A stretch of DNA of 64,000 nucleotides from Gnetum montanum (GCA_015680685.1 MNCI01035092.1:246658-310657), one strand, 5' to 3'; shown: positions 46,562 through 59,463, numbered from the stretch's first letter. Translations and numbers: made by a program. Notes: generated by a model from the letters alone, not told the origin.

Positions 46562-47960
46562 CTAATATGGATGGTTGTCTCCCCAACAACTGAGTTGAAA
46601 GGAGGAGATCCAAAAAATAGAGCATGCTTGTCCATTTGCAAAGGTGTTAGTGTAATCAGTTATCCTAGGTTCTAGGAAAGGCTTCACTTGTTGGATGTTG
46701 ACTAATAGTTTTTTCTTTGGACTTGAAGGATGGTAAATTATCATGGCACTGGAAGGAAAACTTGCATGAATGATGTAAGCTCCTTTAGTGTTTTTGAAAC
46801 TTTATACATTGTAATACATGCATGGGGCTCTAATAAAGAATCTTATCACCCTATTGAAATTTAACTTTTCTTATTTGTGCATCATAACATTGTTTGACAT
46901 GTGCCTTGTGCACTTCATTCATTGATAGGGCTACTTGTTAGTTCTTGTTTAGTAAATTTAATGTCATTAGGTTTTCTTTTTGTGCTAAGCTTAGATCAAG
47001 GTCTTGCTCATAGGATGTTGAGAGTATATGAAGCTCAACTTGGAATTGAAGTGTTGGTAGTTTTCCATACACCAACTCATAAAGAGAATAACCTCTAGGA
47101 AGTTTCTAGGTTGATCGATATGCCCATAGAGAATCATTGAGTTTTGTGCTCCAGTCCTTCCTATACTTACTAATTATACATGTTAGTATCTTGGTTATTT
47201 CCCTTTTAGTAATCTAGGCTTGATTATTAGCTTGGGGGTAATAGGAAGTTCTTAATTTATGTTGCACCCCTAAGTATTGCATTAGTTTCTAACATGTAGC
47301 ACTGGTAAAGTGAGTTCCATTATTAGAAATAAGTGCCCTGGGTACACTAAACCTATTCATCATATTCTATTTAATAAACCATATTGCAATGGAAGATGAA
47401 CAATTGATGACAACTACAACTTTGGCCCACTTGGTGTAGTAGTTAACTTCTACAATGACATGCATCTTTTCATTGGACATGGGGCTGATGGGCCTCATGA
47501 AGTCAATGTCTCAAAGGTTGAAAGGCTCCAGTGGTTGGATCCACTATTGGGGTCCTTCCATTCATACAATCATGCCTTCATCTATTTAACAATTCTTGCA
47601 CAAATGAAAAAATTAATAGGCATCTTTGAAAATTGTAAACCAAAAGTATCCTACCATGAGTATTTTCACAGCCATCCTCCTCCATGCATAATGGCCCCTA
47701 CAAGGATCTTCATGAGCATCCTAGAGGATCCATTGTTGATTAACATCAGGCACACACCATCATATCAAGCCATTAGCACAAACCTTGTAAAGGTTACCTT
47801 TGATCTCCATGTAATGCTTTACTTAATGAAGAAATTGTTGTTTCTTCTTGTTGTTCCATTCTTAAGGGATCTTCTAAGTGAGCTATTGAGAGAAAAATTC
47901 ATTGTACCAATTAGGATCTTTGGGATTTTGAACTTCAATAGCTTTTGCAAAGAGGAGTTC
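46562..47960 (-). pseudogene. E3 integrase
   Basis: Minus strand: a zinc-finger remnant near 47,690-47,570, then IDFMRPISPM (Asp), YYTKWAKVVVV, ISNNGTHFTSA (second catalytic Asp changed to Asn), and NQA*ITKREI (Glu). The C-terminal end is open at 46,744-46,562 (NIQQVKPFLEP ... IFWISSFQLS). Several stops. The long plus-strand frame at 47,460-47,966 (168 codons) is antisense to this and is a shadow. Confidence 0.85.
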
Positions 47961-48400
47961 CTCTAGAAATTGATCAAATAAAGTCTCCTTGCCTGCTTTG
48001 CTATCTCATCTTAATCAAAACTAGTGATTAGCGACTACATTCTTAGTTCCCTTTTTGTCCATCATTGTAAGATCAAACTCATATAGAATCACACTGTTGG
48101 CTCATTCATTAGGAACCTAATGGTACTATGATCTATGTGCATAAAGATCTAATATCTAAGCACACCATGCCTAAATTTCTTTCTAAGGTGTACACCACTA
48201 TCAAAGCTCCTTCTTCATGGTGGTGTAGCTTAATTGTGTCCCCACAATGCATATGCTTGTACAATGGATGTAATAAGAACATTACTAATCATCCAATTGT
48301 GTAAGCACTACCTCCAATGCATAATTGAATGCATCCATCATGATGTGGAAGGGTTTGGACCACTCCGAAGCACATAGAATAGGAGTTTCTCTAATATTTT
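47961..48400 (-). pseudogene. E3 RNase H
   Basis: The minus-strand frame near 48,375 reads SKPFHIMMDAFNYALE (first Asp block) and continues with decayed RNase H sequence to about 47,990, where the RH-IN linker begins. Position and sequence match E1 and E2. Confidence 0.75.
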
Positions 48401-49250
48401 GCTTTAACTATTGGAATGCTAACTTGCATTCCTTGGTCTAGTTGAAGGGTACATTCTTCTTTGTTAGTTCTACCAATAGCTTAGCAATTCTTAAGAAGTT
48501 ATCAATGAAACATCGATAATAACTAGTATGTCCAAGGTATAACCCTACATCTTTTACCATTTCAGGCTATCTAGTAATTCCTTGGATGACCCGTACTTTC
48601 TTTAGGTCCACCTTAATTCCTTTCTCTAAAATTTGATGCCCCAAGACTATGCCTTCTTAGACCATCAAATGGCTTTTTTGCTAGTTGAGCTTAATATTAG
48701 TCTCCATGTATCATTGTAGAACTTGCTCAAGATGGTTCAAGACTTGCCCAAAAATGGTACCATTGGTAGAAAAGTCATCCATGAAGACTTCTACCCCACT
48801 ACTAATCTACCACTGGAAGATGCTAAGCACCAAGCGTTGGAAAGTAGCAAGAGCATTAATCCTTCTATATGTAAAAAGTTCCCCAATGACTTGTGAACAT
48901 TATTTTGGTCTGATCCTCTAGCACGATTTGGATCTAGTTATAGCCACTATAACCATCTAGAAAGCTATAGTAGCAATGTCCTATGATGGTGTCTAGCACT
49001 TGATCTACAAATGACAACAAAAAACGATCTTTGAAGGTTGCCATATTTAACAACCTAAAATCTATGCAAACTCTCCACTTCCATCTTTTTAGGTACAATC
49101 ATGAGTAGGCCAACCTATTCACTATCCATGATTGGATATATAAACTTAGCCTTAAGAATTTTTTTAAATTCTTCCTTGAGAACTTGCTTAAGTTTTGGCT
49201 TCAACCTTTTCTATGGTTGCCTCTTTGGCTTGATCAAAAAGTCTATGTAG
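48401..49250 (-). pseudogene. E3 reverse transcriptase
   Basis: Minus strand: RT N-terminal sequence near 49,200-49,050, the SFLDGY region near 48,960, the catalytic VFMDDFSTNG at about 48,787-48,760, then the thumb/connection (VLGH, FLGH-like) to 48,500. FMDD is intact, and frameshifts separate the blocks. The plus-strand frame 48,685-48,921 is a shadow. Confidence 0.82.
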
Positions 49251-50240
49251 ATGCGATGCTAGAATATTTATGGGTCTATTGCTATTAGTTCATGATATGA
49301 CTAGGTAAATGCTATTAGTAATTTATTCACCACCTTTAGTAGCTTCTTTTTTTATCTTGGGAAAGGTTTGCATTAATGATTATTAGCTTGCCATTATTAA
49401 GAAAAGCATATTCCAAAGTTTATGGTAAACTTTTTAGCTCAAGGAGCTCCTACTTAAAGTCATTTAGGATTTTCAACTCTCTCTAATTCATTTCATTTTA
49501 TGTTTGGGAGAGCTGACTATGGAACTACTCCATTTCATCCATATTCTCGATGTAGGCACTTGTGAGGCTCTTCAATGGTTCCATGCATAATGTGGATTCA
49601 ACTTGATGTTCTGTTATCAACCACTAGGTACCTTCCTATTTCGTGGTTTCTGCATACAGACACTTTTGAATGACTGTTGTTTTAGCACACTAGTTGTGTG
49701 CTTAGATAGTTGTACCTTTTACTATCCATATTCTTTGCACACAATGGTACCTTGTGTCACTGTATGCGATGCATAGAACTTGTTTCTTTTTAATTTTACC
49801 AAATTCATTTTCCTTGAAGATTTTCAAGGAAAGGTCTCTAATTCCCATCTTACTATATATGATACTTAGCCAAGCCCTTCCCATAATGATAAGAAAGTCA
49901 CCTTTATAATTATCCACATGGATTACAAGGAAATTCATAGGATATGACCACCCATAGATAGTGGTTACAATGTTCTCCACTAGCCCCAAAGGAATAATGA
50001 TGGACTAATCCATAAGTTCCAATTTGATATTGCTCTTTTTGAGAGAAGAAATGTTTCAGGCTTTGTACATTTTTTGTGAGAATAAGTTCATCCCAAAATC
50101 TGAATTCAATAGAGCCTTACATGAATCTTTTCTTGAAACCTATAAATAGATAAGGGAACTTCTAGAATTAGATCATTTCCTAGGAAGGTGACTAGCCTAT
50201 ATCCAATCAGTGACCGCATGCATTAACATGAAAATGTGGA
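49251..50240 (-). pseudogene. E3 aspartic protease and PR-RT linker
   Basis: The minus-strand frame reads SHLPRK, CKALLNSDFGMNLFSQKMYKA (catalytic Asp replaced by Asn, as in E2), then 49,989-49,702 is open: GLVENIVTTIYGWSYPMNF, DNYKGDFLIIMGRAWL, KKKQVLCIA. A decayed linker to the RT follows (49,700-49,250). Confidence 0.82.
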
Positions 50241-50518
50241 CATTGGAGAACTTTTGATTTAAAGACTTCTTGAAAGTACTTTCAAATGTAGATGAGGCAG
50301 GGTTAATAGCCATAAGTATATGCGAGGGTTTTGTGGGACTATTTGTTCTGAAGAATGTCCTTGTGTGAGGTCTCTATTCAAAAGCACTTGGATGAAAATC
50401 CAGTTGTAAGTTTACTTCCCTTACAGTGTTTTGCTACTATGGTTGTGGTGGAATTTCTCCCTACCTAGGTAGAGTAGGTGGCAAGGGTGTGATGGTCAAT
50501 GGTTCTAGGGTTGCTAAG

Positions 50519-52096
50519 TGAAACACCACTAATTTTGGCCTAGCATTTTTAGACAAGAATCAAGTTAAGTCATGCTGCTGCCCAACATGAGTACAGCGTG
50601 ACCAAACTTGGAGGCCTCCAAAACAGCCCCCGATGGCCCATGATTCAATAGGAAAGGTTCCCTTGGGGCCCACAGGTGACTACACCAACTTCCAGCATCC
50701 AGAATCAAAATTTTTAGGTTCAAAATATTTGGTTTTGGCTAAGGACACTTTGGTTACTTTTTCAGACGCTGCACAGCGTAAGGATCAACGTCACCAACTT
50801 TTGGAGCCCCGAAATTGAGTCAAAATAGGCCGAAATCAAGCACAAGGACCCCCCATGACCTTCACCAAGGTCTCCAATAGCTCCTAGCCTCCAAAAAATC
50901 AAGATTTGGGCCTCAAATGTGCCATTTTGACTTGGTGACGCTAGGGTTACTTTTTCAGACGTTGCACAGCGTAAGGATTAGCGTCACCAACTTTTAGAGC
51001 CCCAAAACTGAGCCAAAATGACTTGATTTCAAGGGTTTAAGTCTTTCTTAGGGTCCACTATTGATAACTATGGTCCCAGCCTTCAAAAATTCCAGATTTC
51101 AGCTCAAAATTGCAAGTTTTGGAGGTCACACTGCAGGCCACACTGTAGGTCATGCTGGATGCTAAACAAGCAAGGCAGAGTTAATCCTCCTTGATTTTCT
51201 TTGTAAATTTTTATCATTTGAGGGCTTGTCTAAATTATTTGTATTTTCATGGGCTTGAATGACCCACACATTGTGAGATACATTGAACCTAGTCAAAGAA
51301 GGCAAATATCCAGCACACATCCAACTCATGCACAAATATCCAGCACACATCCAACTCGTGCACAACTATCCAACACAAATACATTGTACCTGGTCAAGAA
51401 TGTAGCTTTCCAACACACATCCAACTCATACACAACTATCCAAACATAGATACATTGAACCTGGTTAAAGAATGCAACTATCCAGCACCCAGCCCAACCC
51501 TATAAATACCCTATTAATTCACATAAACTAGGAGGCAAAAATTGGAGAGATTGGCAACTCTAAAGGAGGACAAAATTTGCAATCCTTGGGCGCTCGGCAA
51601 ACCTGATTTTTGGCTTCCAAGTATTTCTCACATTCATCCCATTTCATCGTCACATCATCGCATCATATCATTCCGAGGCTAGGCATTTGACTTGCCATCC
51701 ACACGTGTGCAACTACACTTTGACCAGTGCATATTCTTGTTTAAGCAATACAATACAATTTCATTATTGCCTTCCATTTACATTATTTACTTTTTTTATG
51801 CTTTGTTTACAATATAGCTTAGTTTATGCTTTATTTAAAATTCAATATGCTCTATTTACATTTCATATTGCTGTTTGCATTCCATTTACATCCCGTTTAC
51901 GATAACCCCAATGCTAGCCGTAGCCTACGCTCGGGGAAGTCCTTAGTTGATCTACGTGCAGACCATCCAAGGCACTCTGCCTTCGTTTACTTTTCTAGCT
52001 TGCCCTCGGGCGAAGGCAGGGTTAGCTGTGCCTGCCCAACGATCTCTCGGTGTCTGTTTCCCTTCCAGCCTTACACTGACAATTTAGGTTAGTACT
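50519..52096 (+). mobile_element. S1b: 1.58-kb solo LTR nested in E3
   Basis: TGAAACACCAC...GTTAGTACT, flanked by the 5-bp duplication CTAAG (50,514-50,518 and 52,097-52,101). The terminal CA has become CT. Highly similar to S1a over its full length, with some indels (for example, extra sequence near 51,630-51,665). It disrupts the Gag-PR linker of E3, so it is younger than E3. Confidence 0.92.
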
Positions 52097-52101
52097 CTAA
52101 G

Positions 52102-54383
52102 AACTATGGAGGAGGAAAAAGAAAAGGAGACTTATTTCTTGAAGAAGGTTCTCTATAATATTCCAAAGGATATTAGTGGTGAGAGAAGGAGGCATGGCTG
52201 GATGAGCCATTAGGAGATATAGGTTTTTGGACATAATATCCATAAAGGTTTAGCTACCTATAAGTATACTAATGTTATGGTAATGGTATCCCTCACAACT
52301 ATGAATTTTACCACTATTGGTATTGCTCCTAAGGTTGAGGAGGTGCTTCACTTGGATAATATATTGTTTGGTGGAATTGTTGCCTATAGTTTCCTTATGG
52401 GTAAGGCAACCACCTTAGTGTTTGCCTTTTTCCAAATTTAAGATTTAATGCATGTACCCTAGATTCCTGCAAATGTAACAACACTGAACAACATCCCTTA
52501 GGATGTTCATACTGATAAATATCACGTCTATCATCATCAATTTCAGATTTTGCAACCTCTTCAACCCTTGCAAATTTACCCTTCTACTAATGGTAATCCC
52601 TTTATGTGTCCTTCTTTCTTGTTCTATCTTAACCACTACTCCCATGCTCTACCCTTTCTTTTATAATTTTAAGATTTTTTTGGAACTTCTCATTCAATGA
52701 TTTCCACATTTTATCAACCTTAGTTGATATTTTAGTGATAAATTTTTGTATCAACAAGGTCTTCCTCTACACCACTTCATCAAGAGGTTTTTCCCTTTCT
52801 AAATTATAGAAATGCATCTCCCTTTTGTGAATGGAGGGATCCCTATTATACTTCTCTGCATTCTCACATTTTTTCAACTCCCCTTCTTCTTTGGCCACAT
52901 GTTCTATCAACCTCTAAATCTAATGGGCTTGCATTTCAAAGATTCTTCCTTGGGCATAGACCCCAAGGATTTCCCTAGTCTTATTCTGGAGTGCATCTAC
53001 AATATGGCAAAGTTGTTCTCTTTGAGAGTATCCATGGCCTCGACATCGGTGTAATAGAGAGTAGTACTTTTCCATGGTCACATCCAAGGACACATTATTT
53101 CCTTATTTTTGTCCTTGGATCTACATCTACAAGTTAAACACTTTGGATTATTTTTGGTATTTGTCATTGAATAGTTTCAACATGGTACTTCATCAGCAAA
53201 TAGATTCTAGTTCCAAGGACTAGTACCAAGTTTTTGCTTCTTTGATGATTGTCCTTGGGAACAATTTAAGCTTCTATCATTTATTTTCTATGTTCTAGAA
53301 GGTGCATGTATTACAAAAAGCTTGTAGATGATTTTGTGGATCTACATTATATTCCCCTTCAAACCTAGGGATATTATTCATATCCAACCCCTTAATCATG
53401 TTATCTTTTTTATGCCTCATGGGAATTCTCACTACCTTGAAATATTGAGCATGTTTTTGGTAGCCATCAAAGGTTCATCATAGTCGTTTTGCTCATGGTG
53501 GCCTCTTTTATGGTCATAATGCCTATGATAAGTCTTATTGTGCCTTCACTCTTGGTGGTACTCTTCTTCTCCTTGCAGTTGTCTATACCTCTAGTCTTGA
53601 TCATCTTGGCAACATCTTTGTTTATCTCCATCCTAATCCTAACTACTCCTCCTTTTGTCTTAGTTATGACTCCTCTTATCAAAGTTTGATGACAAAGAAA
53701 ATGACAAGGGTGAAGAGAAAGGACTTGAAGAATGGTACCTACTAGTCCTTCTCCTGTGGTCCCTTTCCCATTCCCTTCTATTATCTTTCTCTTTTTTCTT
53801 GTCATTCTAGAAATGGATATGGGACCTCTCTCTTGATGTTTTTCAGGCTCTTGACCCTATTCTTCCTTCTTCTTGGTTATTATCCAATGTGGACTTCAAC
53901 CGTTGCTAGAGAATCATCCTCATTTAAAGGAGGAGAGTTTATATTTTTAGAGAGCCTTGAGAAGAAGTTCAGACTAGCACTCCATGTTTGTACAAACAAT
54001 GGTTTTGTGACCTCTTTGCCCTTAGAGGCCTTAGAGTGCACTTCCATGTGCCAATCTTTCTTAAGTTGAGCATATGTAGCCTAATATTCCCTATATGTGT
54101 GGTCTACGATCTCATATTCAAGGTTGAGTGTTGTGATGCCTAATCTAATGAGATTGGTCATCAACATGGTGGAAATAGATCAATGGAAAGGCAACACAAT
54201 GTTGTCTTCTATGTCCCTCCAACACAACTATTCATCTTAATGGAAGATGAAATTGAAATCTAGATTATAAGGATCCAAATGAGCATAGATAACTCTAAGA
54301 TGTTGGGGCTTCTTTGGTGTCTCCTGTCATTAATTTGATTTTCCTGTGTGTGATGGAGATTTGTTCTTGTGAGAAGAAGCCAT
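52102..54383 (-). pseudogene. gag: E3 gag and Gag-PR linker
   Basis: The start codon complement is at 54,381-54,383 (MASSHKNKSPSHTG). The capsid-like region has NNIPRFEGEYNVDPQNHLQA and AKEEGELKK. The zinc-knuckle remnant at about 52,510-52,470 reads YQYEHPKGCCSV with its first Cys pair damaged. The linker at 52,440-52,102 (TIYYPSEAPPQP, YGYYVQKPIS) aligns with E2. It is heavily interrupted. The plus-strand frame through 52,100-52,440 looks long but is antisense to this linker. Confidence 0.8.
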
Positions 54384-54535
54384 GTTAGTTATGTATATAA
54401 TCAATATGTCTTTGATATTTTAATTTCTTAATTATTTCCCTTTTGGATAAGGTTAGTTTATGGTTTTTTAAATCTTTACAATGTCTTTATATAAATTCAT
54501 AGTCTATTACTAATCAGTGTACTTAGCTAAATTAA

Positions 54536-54554
54536 CTCCCTGGCAATTGTACCA
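54536..54554 (-). other. E3 primer-binding site (tRNA-Asp type)
   Basis: The minus strand reads TGGTACAATTGCCAGGGAG next to the LTR end, a decayed form of TGGCGCCGTTGCCGGGGA. Confidence 0.7.
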
Positions 54555-54555
54555 A

Positions 54556-54995
54556 TGATGAGCAACAAGTATCCCCTATGCCCAACCATACGAATCACAA
54601 GCGTTCACTAGCAATCTGGTCAAATTCCACAAACTTAGTCTCCTAAAGTTGCCTATACTCCTAAATAGTGAGTCATGTGGTTGCAAGATCATTGTCTTCC
54701 TAACTCACACTTGTGTATTATCAGTACATATGGTTAAGTGTGGTTAAGGTGCATGATGTATATTTTTATAAGTATTTTTAATATATTTTTATCCTTACAG
54801 CTAGATGAGTAAATGAAGGTTTCATAATTAATTAATTAGCTAACTAATCAGCTAATCTAGTAACTATCCTAACATAAAGTAACTGTTTTCATTTTCCATA
54901 CACATCCCAAACTAATATTAACACTATTAGGTTATGAAGTGGCTATTACTGGGTGTACCAAATATCCACTACTAGGATCACAAGCGTAATACGTT
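54556..54995 (-). repeat. E3 5' LTR, partial
   Basis: On the minus strand this matches the U5-side of the E1 LTR (CTAGTAGTGGATA, GTGTATGGAAAATG, TAATTAGTTAGCTAATTAA) and ends GTTGCTCATCA at the PBS. The U3/R part is missing: at the N (54,996) the sequence switches to S2 copy 2. Confidence 0.82.
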
Positions 54996-54996
54996 N

Positions 54997-55455
54997 GTGT
55001 TGATGTATGTCCATTGATGAGACCCATATTATTTATGAATCATCAAGCACTTTGTAATAATGAGCATGTCTCTCAAGGTGACCTTTAGGGGTTTGACCTA
55101 AGGTATATATACTTGAGCATTATAGGTCAAATCAGCATGGAGTTATGAAGTCAGGAAAAGCAAGTAACATGTGTTGGGTAAAGCAGGATAGGAAGAGGAC
55201 TGACCATCCCTTCTAGCCAATGATAGGCCTAACCATGGTGCAAGTGCTAGATAGCCTCTAAGGGATAGATGTCAAAGGAAGATAACCCCAAGGAACATTA
55301 AAACCATGACCCATATACATGATTCCACATTAATAAAGCATTATTTCCTTTTCCTTCTGCATTTTCCTTATTATTTTCTTATGCATAATGTCTAATATAA
55401 CACATATTTGACATTTTCCATAACATCTGAGAATGGGATTATATCATGAATCAAT
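54997..55455 (+). mobile_element. S2 solo-LTR-like element, copy 2
   Basis: Matches 2,420-2,887 (ATGTCTCTCAAGGTGACC, CCTCTAAGGGATAGATGTC, AATAAAGCATT) and runs from about TGATGTATGTCC to GGGATTATATCA, giving near-inverted termini. It abuts the truncated E3 LTR across an N, so the left boundary may be an assembly join. Confidence 0.55.
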
Positions 55456-56269
55456 TTTTCTATAAAATACATGGCTTCTACAAACAGTTTTATATGTTTT
55501 TGTTTCATCTTAAGCTATACTTTTGTCATTTATTTTTGTATAATCATTGAGAGTTAACAACGTGAATTGTGGCAATTAAATAAGATTGATCTCCTCTTGT
55601 AATTAACATGATTTCAAATTGTTTCATAAGTAATAAAAATTATTGATTTTTTCTAATAATTCATATTTTTAATATTTTATTTTTATAATAAATTATAATT
55701 GTTAATATTTTATTTTTTAATAAATTATAATTATTAATTAAAATATTTGATTGAAGTAAGAGTATTTATGACAGACTAAGGATTAACCTTCATATTTGCT
55801 AGCATTATTATTTTCTAAACATGGACCATGTTGTGCAATTCACAATTTGATTTTGCAACATGATATTTGCTCACAATTGTTATGGATGAACTAATAAAAT
55901 GAATATAAGATAACATTGCTAAGTATATGCTTTGTGCAAGTGATATTATGTTGGTAGATAGATCTAGATGATCCTTGCTATGAATACCAAAACTTGTATC
56001 CTCCATTACATGAACGACATAGTGATGGGTATAAGTCCTAGTGAATCATTTCCCAAAGAAGAACTTTATAATAAAAAAGATTAATGATTAGTATAAGTAA
56101 AATAGAATTTGTGAAGTTTAATTTTACAAATACAAATTAAGGTTAATAATGATGTGGTGAATTCAATTCAGGTAGAATGGATGAAATAAAGAGAAATAGA
56201 GAGAAGATAGTGGGCCTACAAACTTCTACAAAATCATTATCAAATGTATAATTCTATATTATACAAATT
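55456..56269. other. AT-rich flank of E4, no gene
   Basis: The sequence includes an AT-palindromic stretch at about 55,650-55,750 built from TTTTTAATAAATTATAATT repeats. No domain is visible. The minus-strand frame at 55,815-56,006 has no recognisable features. Confidence 0.4.
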
Positions 56270-57085
56270 TGATGAATTGTAGTTTGCCAAGCCCTAATAT
56301 CGAGTACGGATATTGTGGCCTAGGTATGATATCATATACGCGATATCGTGATTCTTGTGTTAGCCTATAAATATAGCACTTAGGCACACAGTTGAAGAGA
56401 GAATTTTGCAGGAGGGGGTGGGGGGGAGTTAGAAGTTCTTTTCTTTTGGTAGCTTAGTTTTCAATTTCTTTCTTCCAAGTTAGTTATTCCCAGTGCATGC
56501 CTGTGGTGTGATGTTTATAATTGTACAATACCTTTGTTCAAGTGTGACGTACTTGGACACATGCATGACTAGCAATAAAGATCTAGATTACTTTCATCAT
56601 TATAGCATTCACTTAGATTAATTTTGTTGTTTTAATTATTTAATTCCTTCTTTAGTTAATAATTTGATTTATTGTTATTTACTTTTCCTATCATTAAGAG
56701 GAATGTGTACACCTTAATCACGAGCGTTTAAGTGTGAATACTTGGCATGCCTAGTAGTAATCCCATGAAGTCCAAGACGTATATGAACGGTTAAGGGCAG
56801 ATACCATTGCCATAGGCTGATTTAGGTTTTTCTTCCACTATTAGTTTAATCAATTTATCTGTTCTATTATTAGGAGTAACGTAGAATTAGTATAACATCA
56901 TATGCCTCCTCTGGACTAAACCATACGTGACAAAGCTACCACTAGTCTAGGTGGGAAGACAGCAAACTGCAATCAATGTATAACCATCTAGGTGCCACAA
57001 CTAGTTCATCCATGAAGTTTGACTAGATCATGCGTACATGCTCATATTTGTATGGTTGAGCGTAGGGGTACCTCACCGCTCATCA
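56270..57085 (+). repeat. E4 5' LTR
   Basis: 816 bp, TGATGAATTG...CCGCTCATCA. The U3 is ~96 bp with AATATCGAGTACGGATATTG and GATATCATATACGCGATATC motifs, then TATAAATA (56,366-56,373). A G-rich run (GGAGGGGGTGGGGGGGAG, about 56,411-56,428) follows in the transcribed part. CAATAAAGAT near 56,573 is polyadenylation-like. The end matches E1 and E2 (GTAGGGGTACCTCACCGCTC). Confidence 0.9.
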
Positions 57086-57086
57086 T

Positions 57087-57107
57087 TGGCACCGGTGCCG
57101 AGGATGG
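57087..57107 (+). other. E4 primer-binding site (tRNA-Asp type)
   Basis: TGGCACCGGTGCCGAGGATG lies one base after the LTR and matches TGGCGCCGTTGCCGGGGA with few changes. Confidence 0.75.
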
Positions 57108-57210
57108 TGCTAGTTATCTATATTAGTTATATTACACAAGATAGCTATAAAAGGGTATTAATGATATATCTTTCGAGAAGTATTCAAACACATACCACAA
57201 ATTGACAATA

Positions 57211-59463
57211 ATGTCTCACTCACACGAAAATGATTATGAACTGTATAGTGCACCTATTCATTGGAGAACTAATGAAATATACAATGAAGAAGATCGGAAT
57301 GATCCACCTTATGAAGGGGTTTTTCATGACCATGGCCACCCTAACAACACTCAAAGACTACATTCACCTAAGGTAGACAATCTTGAAGAAGATGACGTCA
57401 GTCCTAAACTAGGGGAGGCCTCAAGGCCTAAGACCTCCTTGGTACTTAGAAATGATAAACCAAGGGACCTTGAGGAACATTATAGAAGCCATGGCTATCC
57501 TACTAGTTTATCCTTTTCATCTTCCCCCTCAACTTCAACATTTAGTTCTAACAAAGATGAATGTAGGTATAAAGATAGAGCTACACAAAAGGGTTAGAAC
57601 AAAAGCAAAAATCAAACCCATAGACACACTCAAGGTCATCAACATGAACACAAGCCCCATCATCACCATTGATCAAATAGAGATTTTAATCACAACTTGT
57701 CTGATGATGATAAACCCCCGTTAGTCCCTAAAAGCCTAATGCATATCACAATGGCCATTAAGATATCTCACAAGCATTGCAAGAAGAGTCAACAACCTAA
57801 GCTCAACCTGGATAATATTCCAAATTTTGTAGGAGGCTATGATTTAGATCCGCAACATCATTTACAAGCCTTCCATGATGCTTGTGTACACAACAATGTG
57901 GACAGTAAATGGCAAAAGATTAAGCTCTTCCCTAGGATACTAATCGATAAATATGAAGTGTGGTATAGGTCATTGGAACCAAATTCAATCAGATAATGGT
58001 CAACTATGTTAGAACTTTTCACTAAGAGATATCATACCTATGCACAAGTGTCCACCTTGAGGAGACAAATCCAAATATGGAAACAAGAACAACAAGAACC
58101 CTTGGACATGGCCTTAGATAGATACTATGCCTTACTAAATAAATTTCTAGGTCATAGGTTCTCTGAGAAAGAGCAAATACTCCACATTATAGATGGTCTT
58201 AGCAATGAAACAAGGGTGAACCTTGGAAAGTATGCCCAAGGACAACTATATAAGCTCCAAGCCCACCAGGTCAAAGAACTAATAGAGTGTCTAGTAAAAG
58301 AAGAAAGAAAATTATCTAAATGGGAGAATGCCAAAGCATTTGAGTGGGATCCAACTCTAGAAACAACAAGGGTTTGGAACTATAATGAAGAGGAAGCAAC
58401 CAGTTCTAAAAGGGTGATACAGTCCCAACCTTTGCCAATACAGAAATCAATAGATAAAATTGAGGCAAAGCGTAACAAAATGACCATATGGGCAAATGAA
58501 CAAAGTGTGAATTTAGAAGATACTGTTGAGGTGAGGGTCATCCAAAATAAACCTGGCAATTGAAATAAACAAAGGGCACAGAAATCAAAAATAGTTAAGA
58601 ACATTGTTCGAAAACTAGGGAGAATGGCTAAGGGTAATGAGGCCAAAGGCTCAGCTACAAATAATGAGGATGGATGTGGTGTATGTTTATATGACCATCC
58701 AAAGGGCCATTGCCTAGTCTTGTCACATCTATAAGAGCATTGGGCAGGGAAGCTACACCCAAACTTCATACAAAGGTATCGATTTAGGAGCATCCCTATT
58801 CCACAACGTAATTATGGACAACCCCATAACCCATTGTACTATCCTAAGGGGAGCTATTACCAACCTCAACACTTTGCTCCACCATAGTGGGAAAACTCAT
58901 AAGCATAGGGGAGGCCAGCATCTAGCCAACCACATCCTTGTTGTCCACCAAAACCAAATTCCTACTATGTTCATCATCCTATTTCTCCAACCAGTTCTGA
59001 ATCCTCTACCTACAATTACCATTATCACTCTCCCGAGTACCATCAACTTGTGTCTTCTCCTAAGGGATCACCACCTCGTACTTCTCATACTTCTCCTCAT
59101 CCTCAATATTCTCATCCTTCACCTCCTTCTACACCGCCATTAGATGTATCGGATGGTTTCACACTACTGCGCCAACCAATGGATGTAACTTGTGCTACTA
59201 CTATTAATGAAATTAGGTTCCCTATGCAACATTGGATGTGCCCCTTCTTTAGGCATGACCGTAAGAAGAAGAATCATGCTTTTGAACCTACTCCATCCTC
59301 TATATCATCCCAAGGTCAACCTAGTGCCACACCTTCCTTAGCTTCATCAACAGCCCCTGTCACTATACCCAGGCCTCCACCTCACACTTCAACATTCACA
59401 CGATCTAGTGAATTCACCAACATGAAGGGACACATAAATCCATGCATACTACCATATAGTTAA
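57211..59463 (+). pseudogene. gag: E4 gag, one frame with few stops
   Basis: From MSHSHENDYELYSAP at 57,211, a single frame runs ~750 codons with about nine stops (57,595, ~57,670, 57,994, 58,561, ~58,731 and a few near 58,900). The capsid region: LNLDNIPNFVGGYDLDPQHH, LFPRILIDKYEVWYRSLE, EPLDMALDRYYALLNKFLGH, RFSEKEQILHIIDGL; 58,006-58,560 is fully open. Zinc knuckle C-G-V-C-L-Y-D-H-P-K-G-H-C near 58,674-58,712. The C-terminal Pro/Ser-rich tail (59,050-59,463) is open. It is less decayed than E1-E3 gag. Confidence 0.88.

Larger units (their letters stand above)
45530..54995 (-). mobile_element. E3: Athila-like Ty3/gypsy element, minus strand, 3'-truncated
   Basis: A third element of the E1/E2 type, reading right to left: partial 5' LTR (54,995-54,556), PBS, gag from 54,383, linker, PR, RT, RH, IN (to 46,562) and post-integrase spacer to about 45,530. 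No 3' LTR is found. Solo LTR S1b sits in the Gag-PR linker. Sequence between 45,241 and 45,530 cannot be assigned. Confidence 0.85.

Noticed and set aside
47460-47966. 168-codon plus-strand open frame, among the longest in the window
   Set aside because: It is exactly antisense to the E3 integrase, whose motifs are readable on the minus strand.
27831-52096. One giant LTR element bounded by the two S1 copies
   Set aside because: Each S1 copy has its own 5-bp target duplication (GATAG, CTAAG), and the DNA between contains other complete elements.
52102-52440. Apparent plus-strand coding stretch after S1b
   Set aside because: The minus strand aligns with the Gag-PR linker of E2 (YYPS..PPQP, YGYYVQ.PIS), so the plus-strand frame is a shadow.
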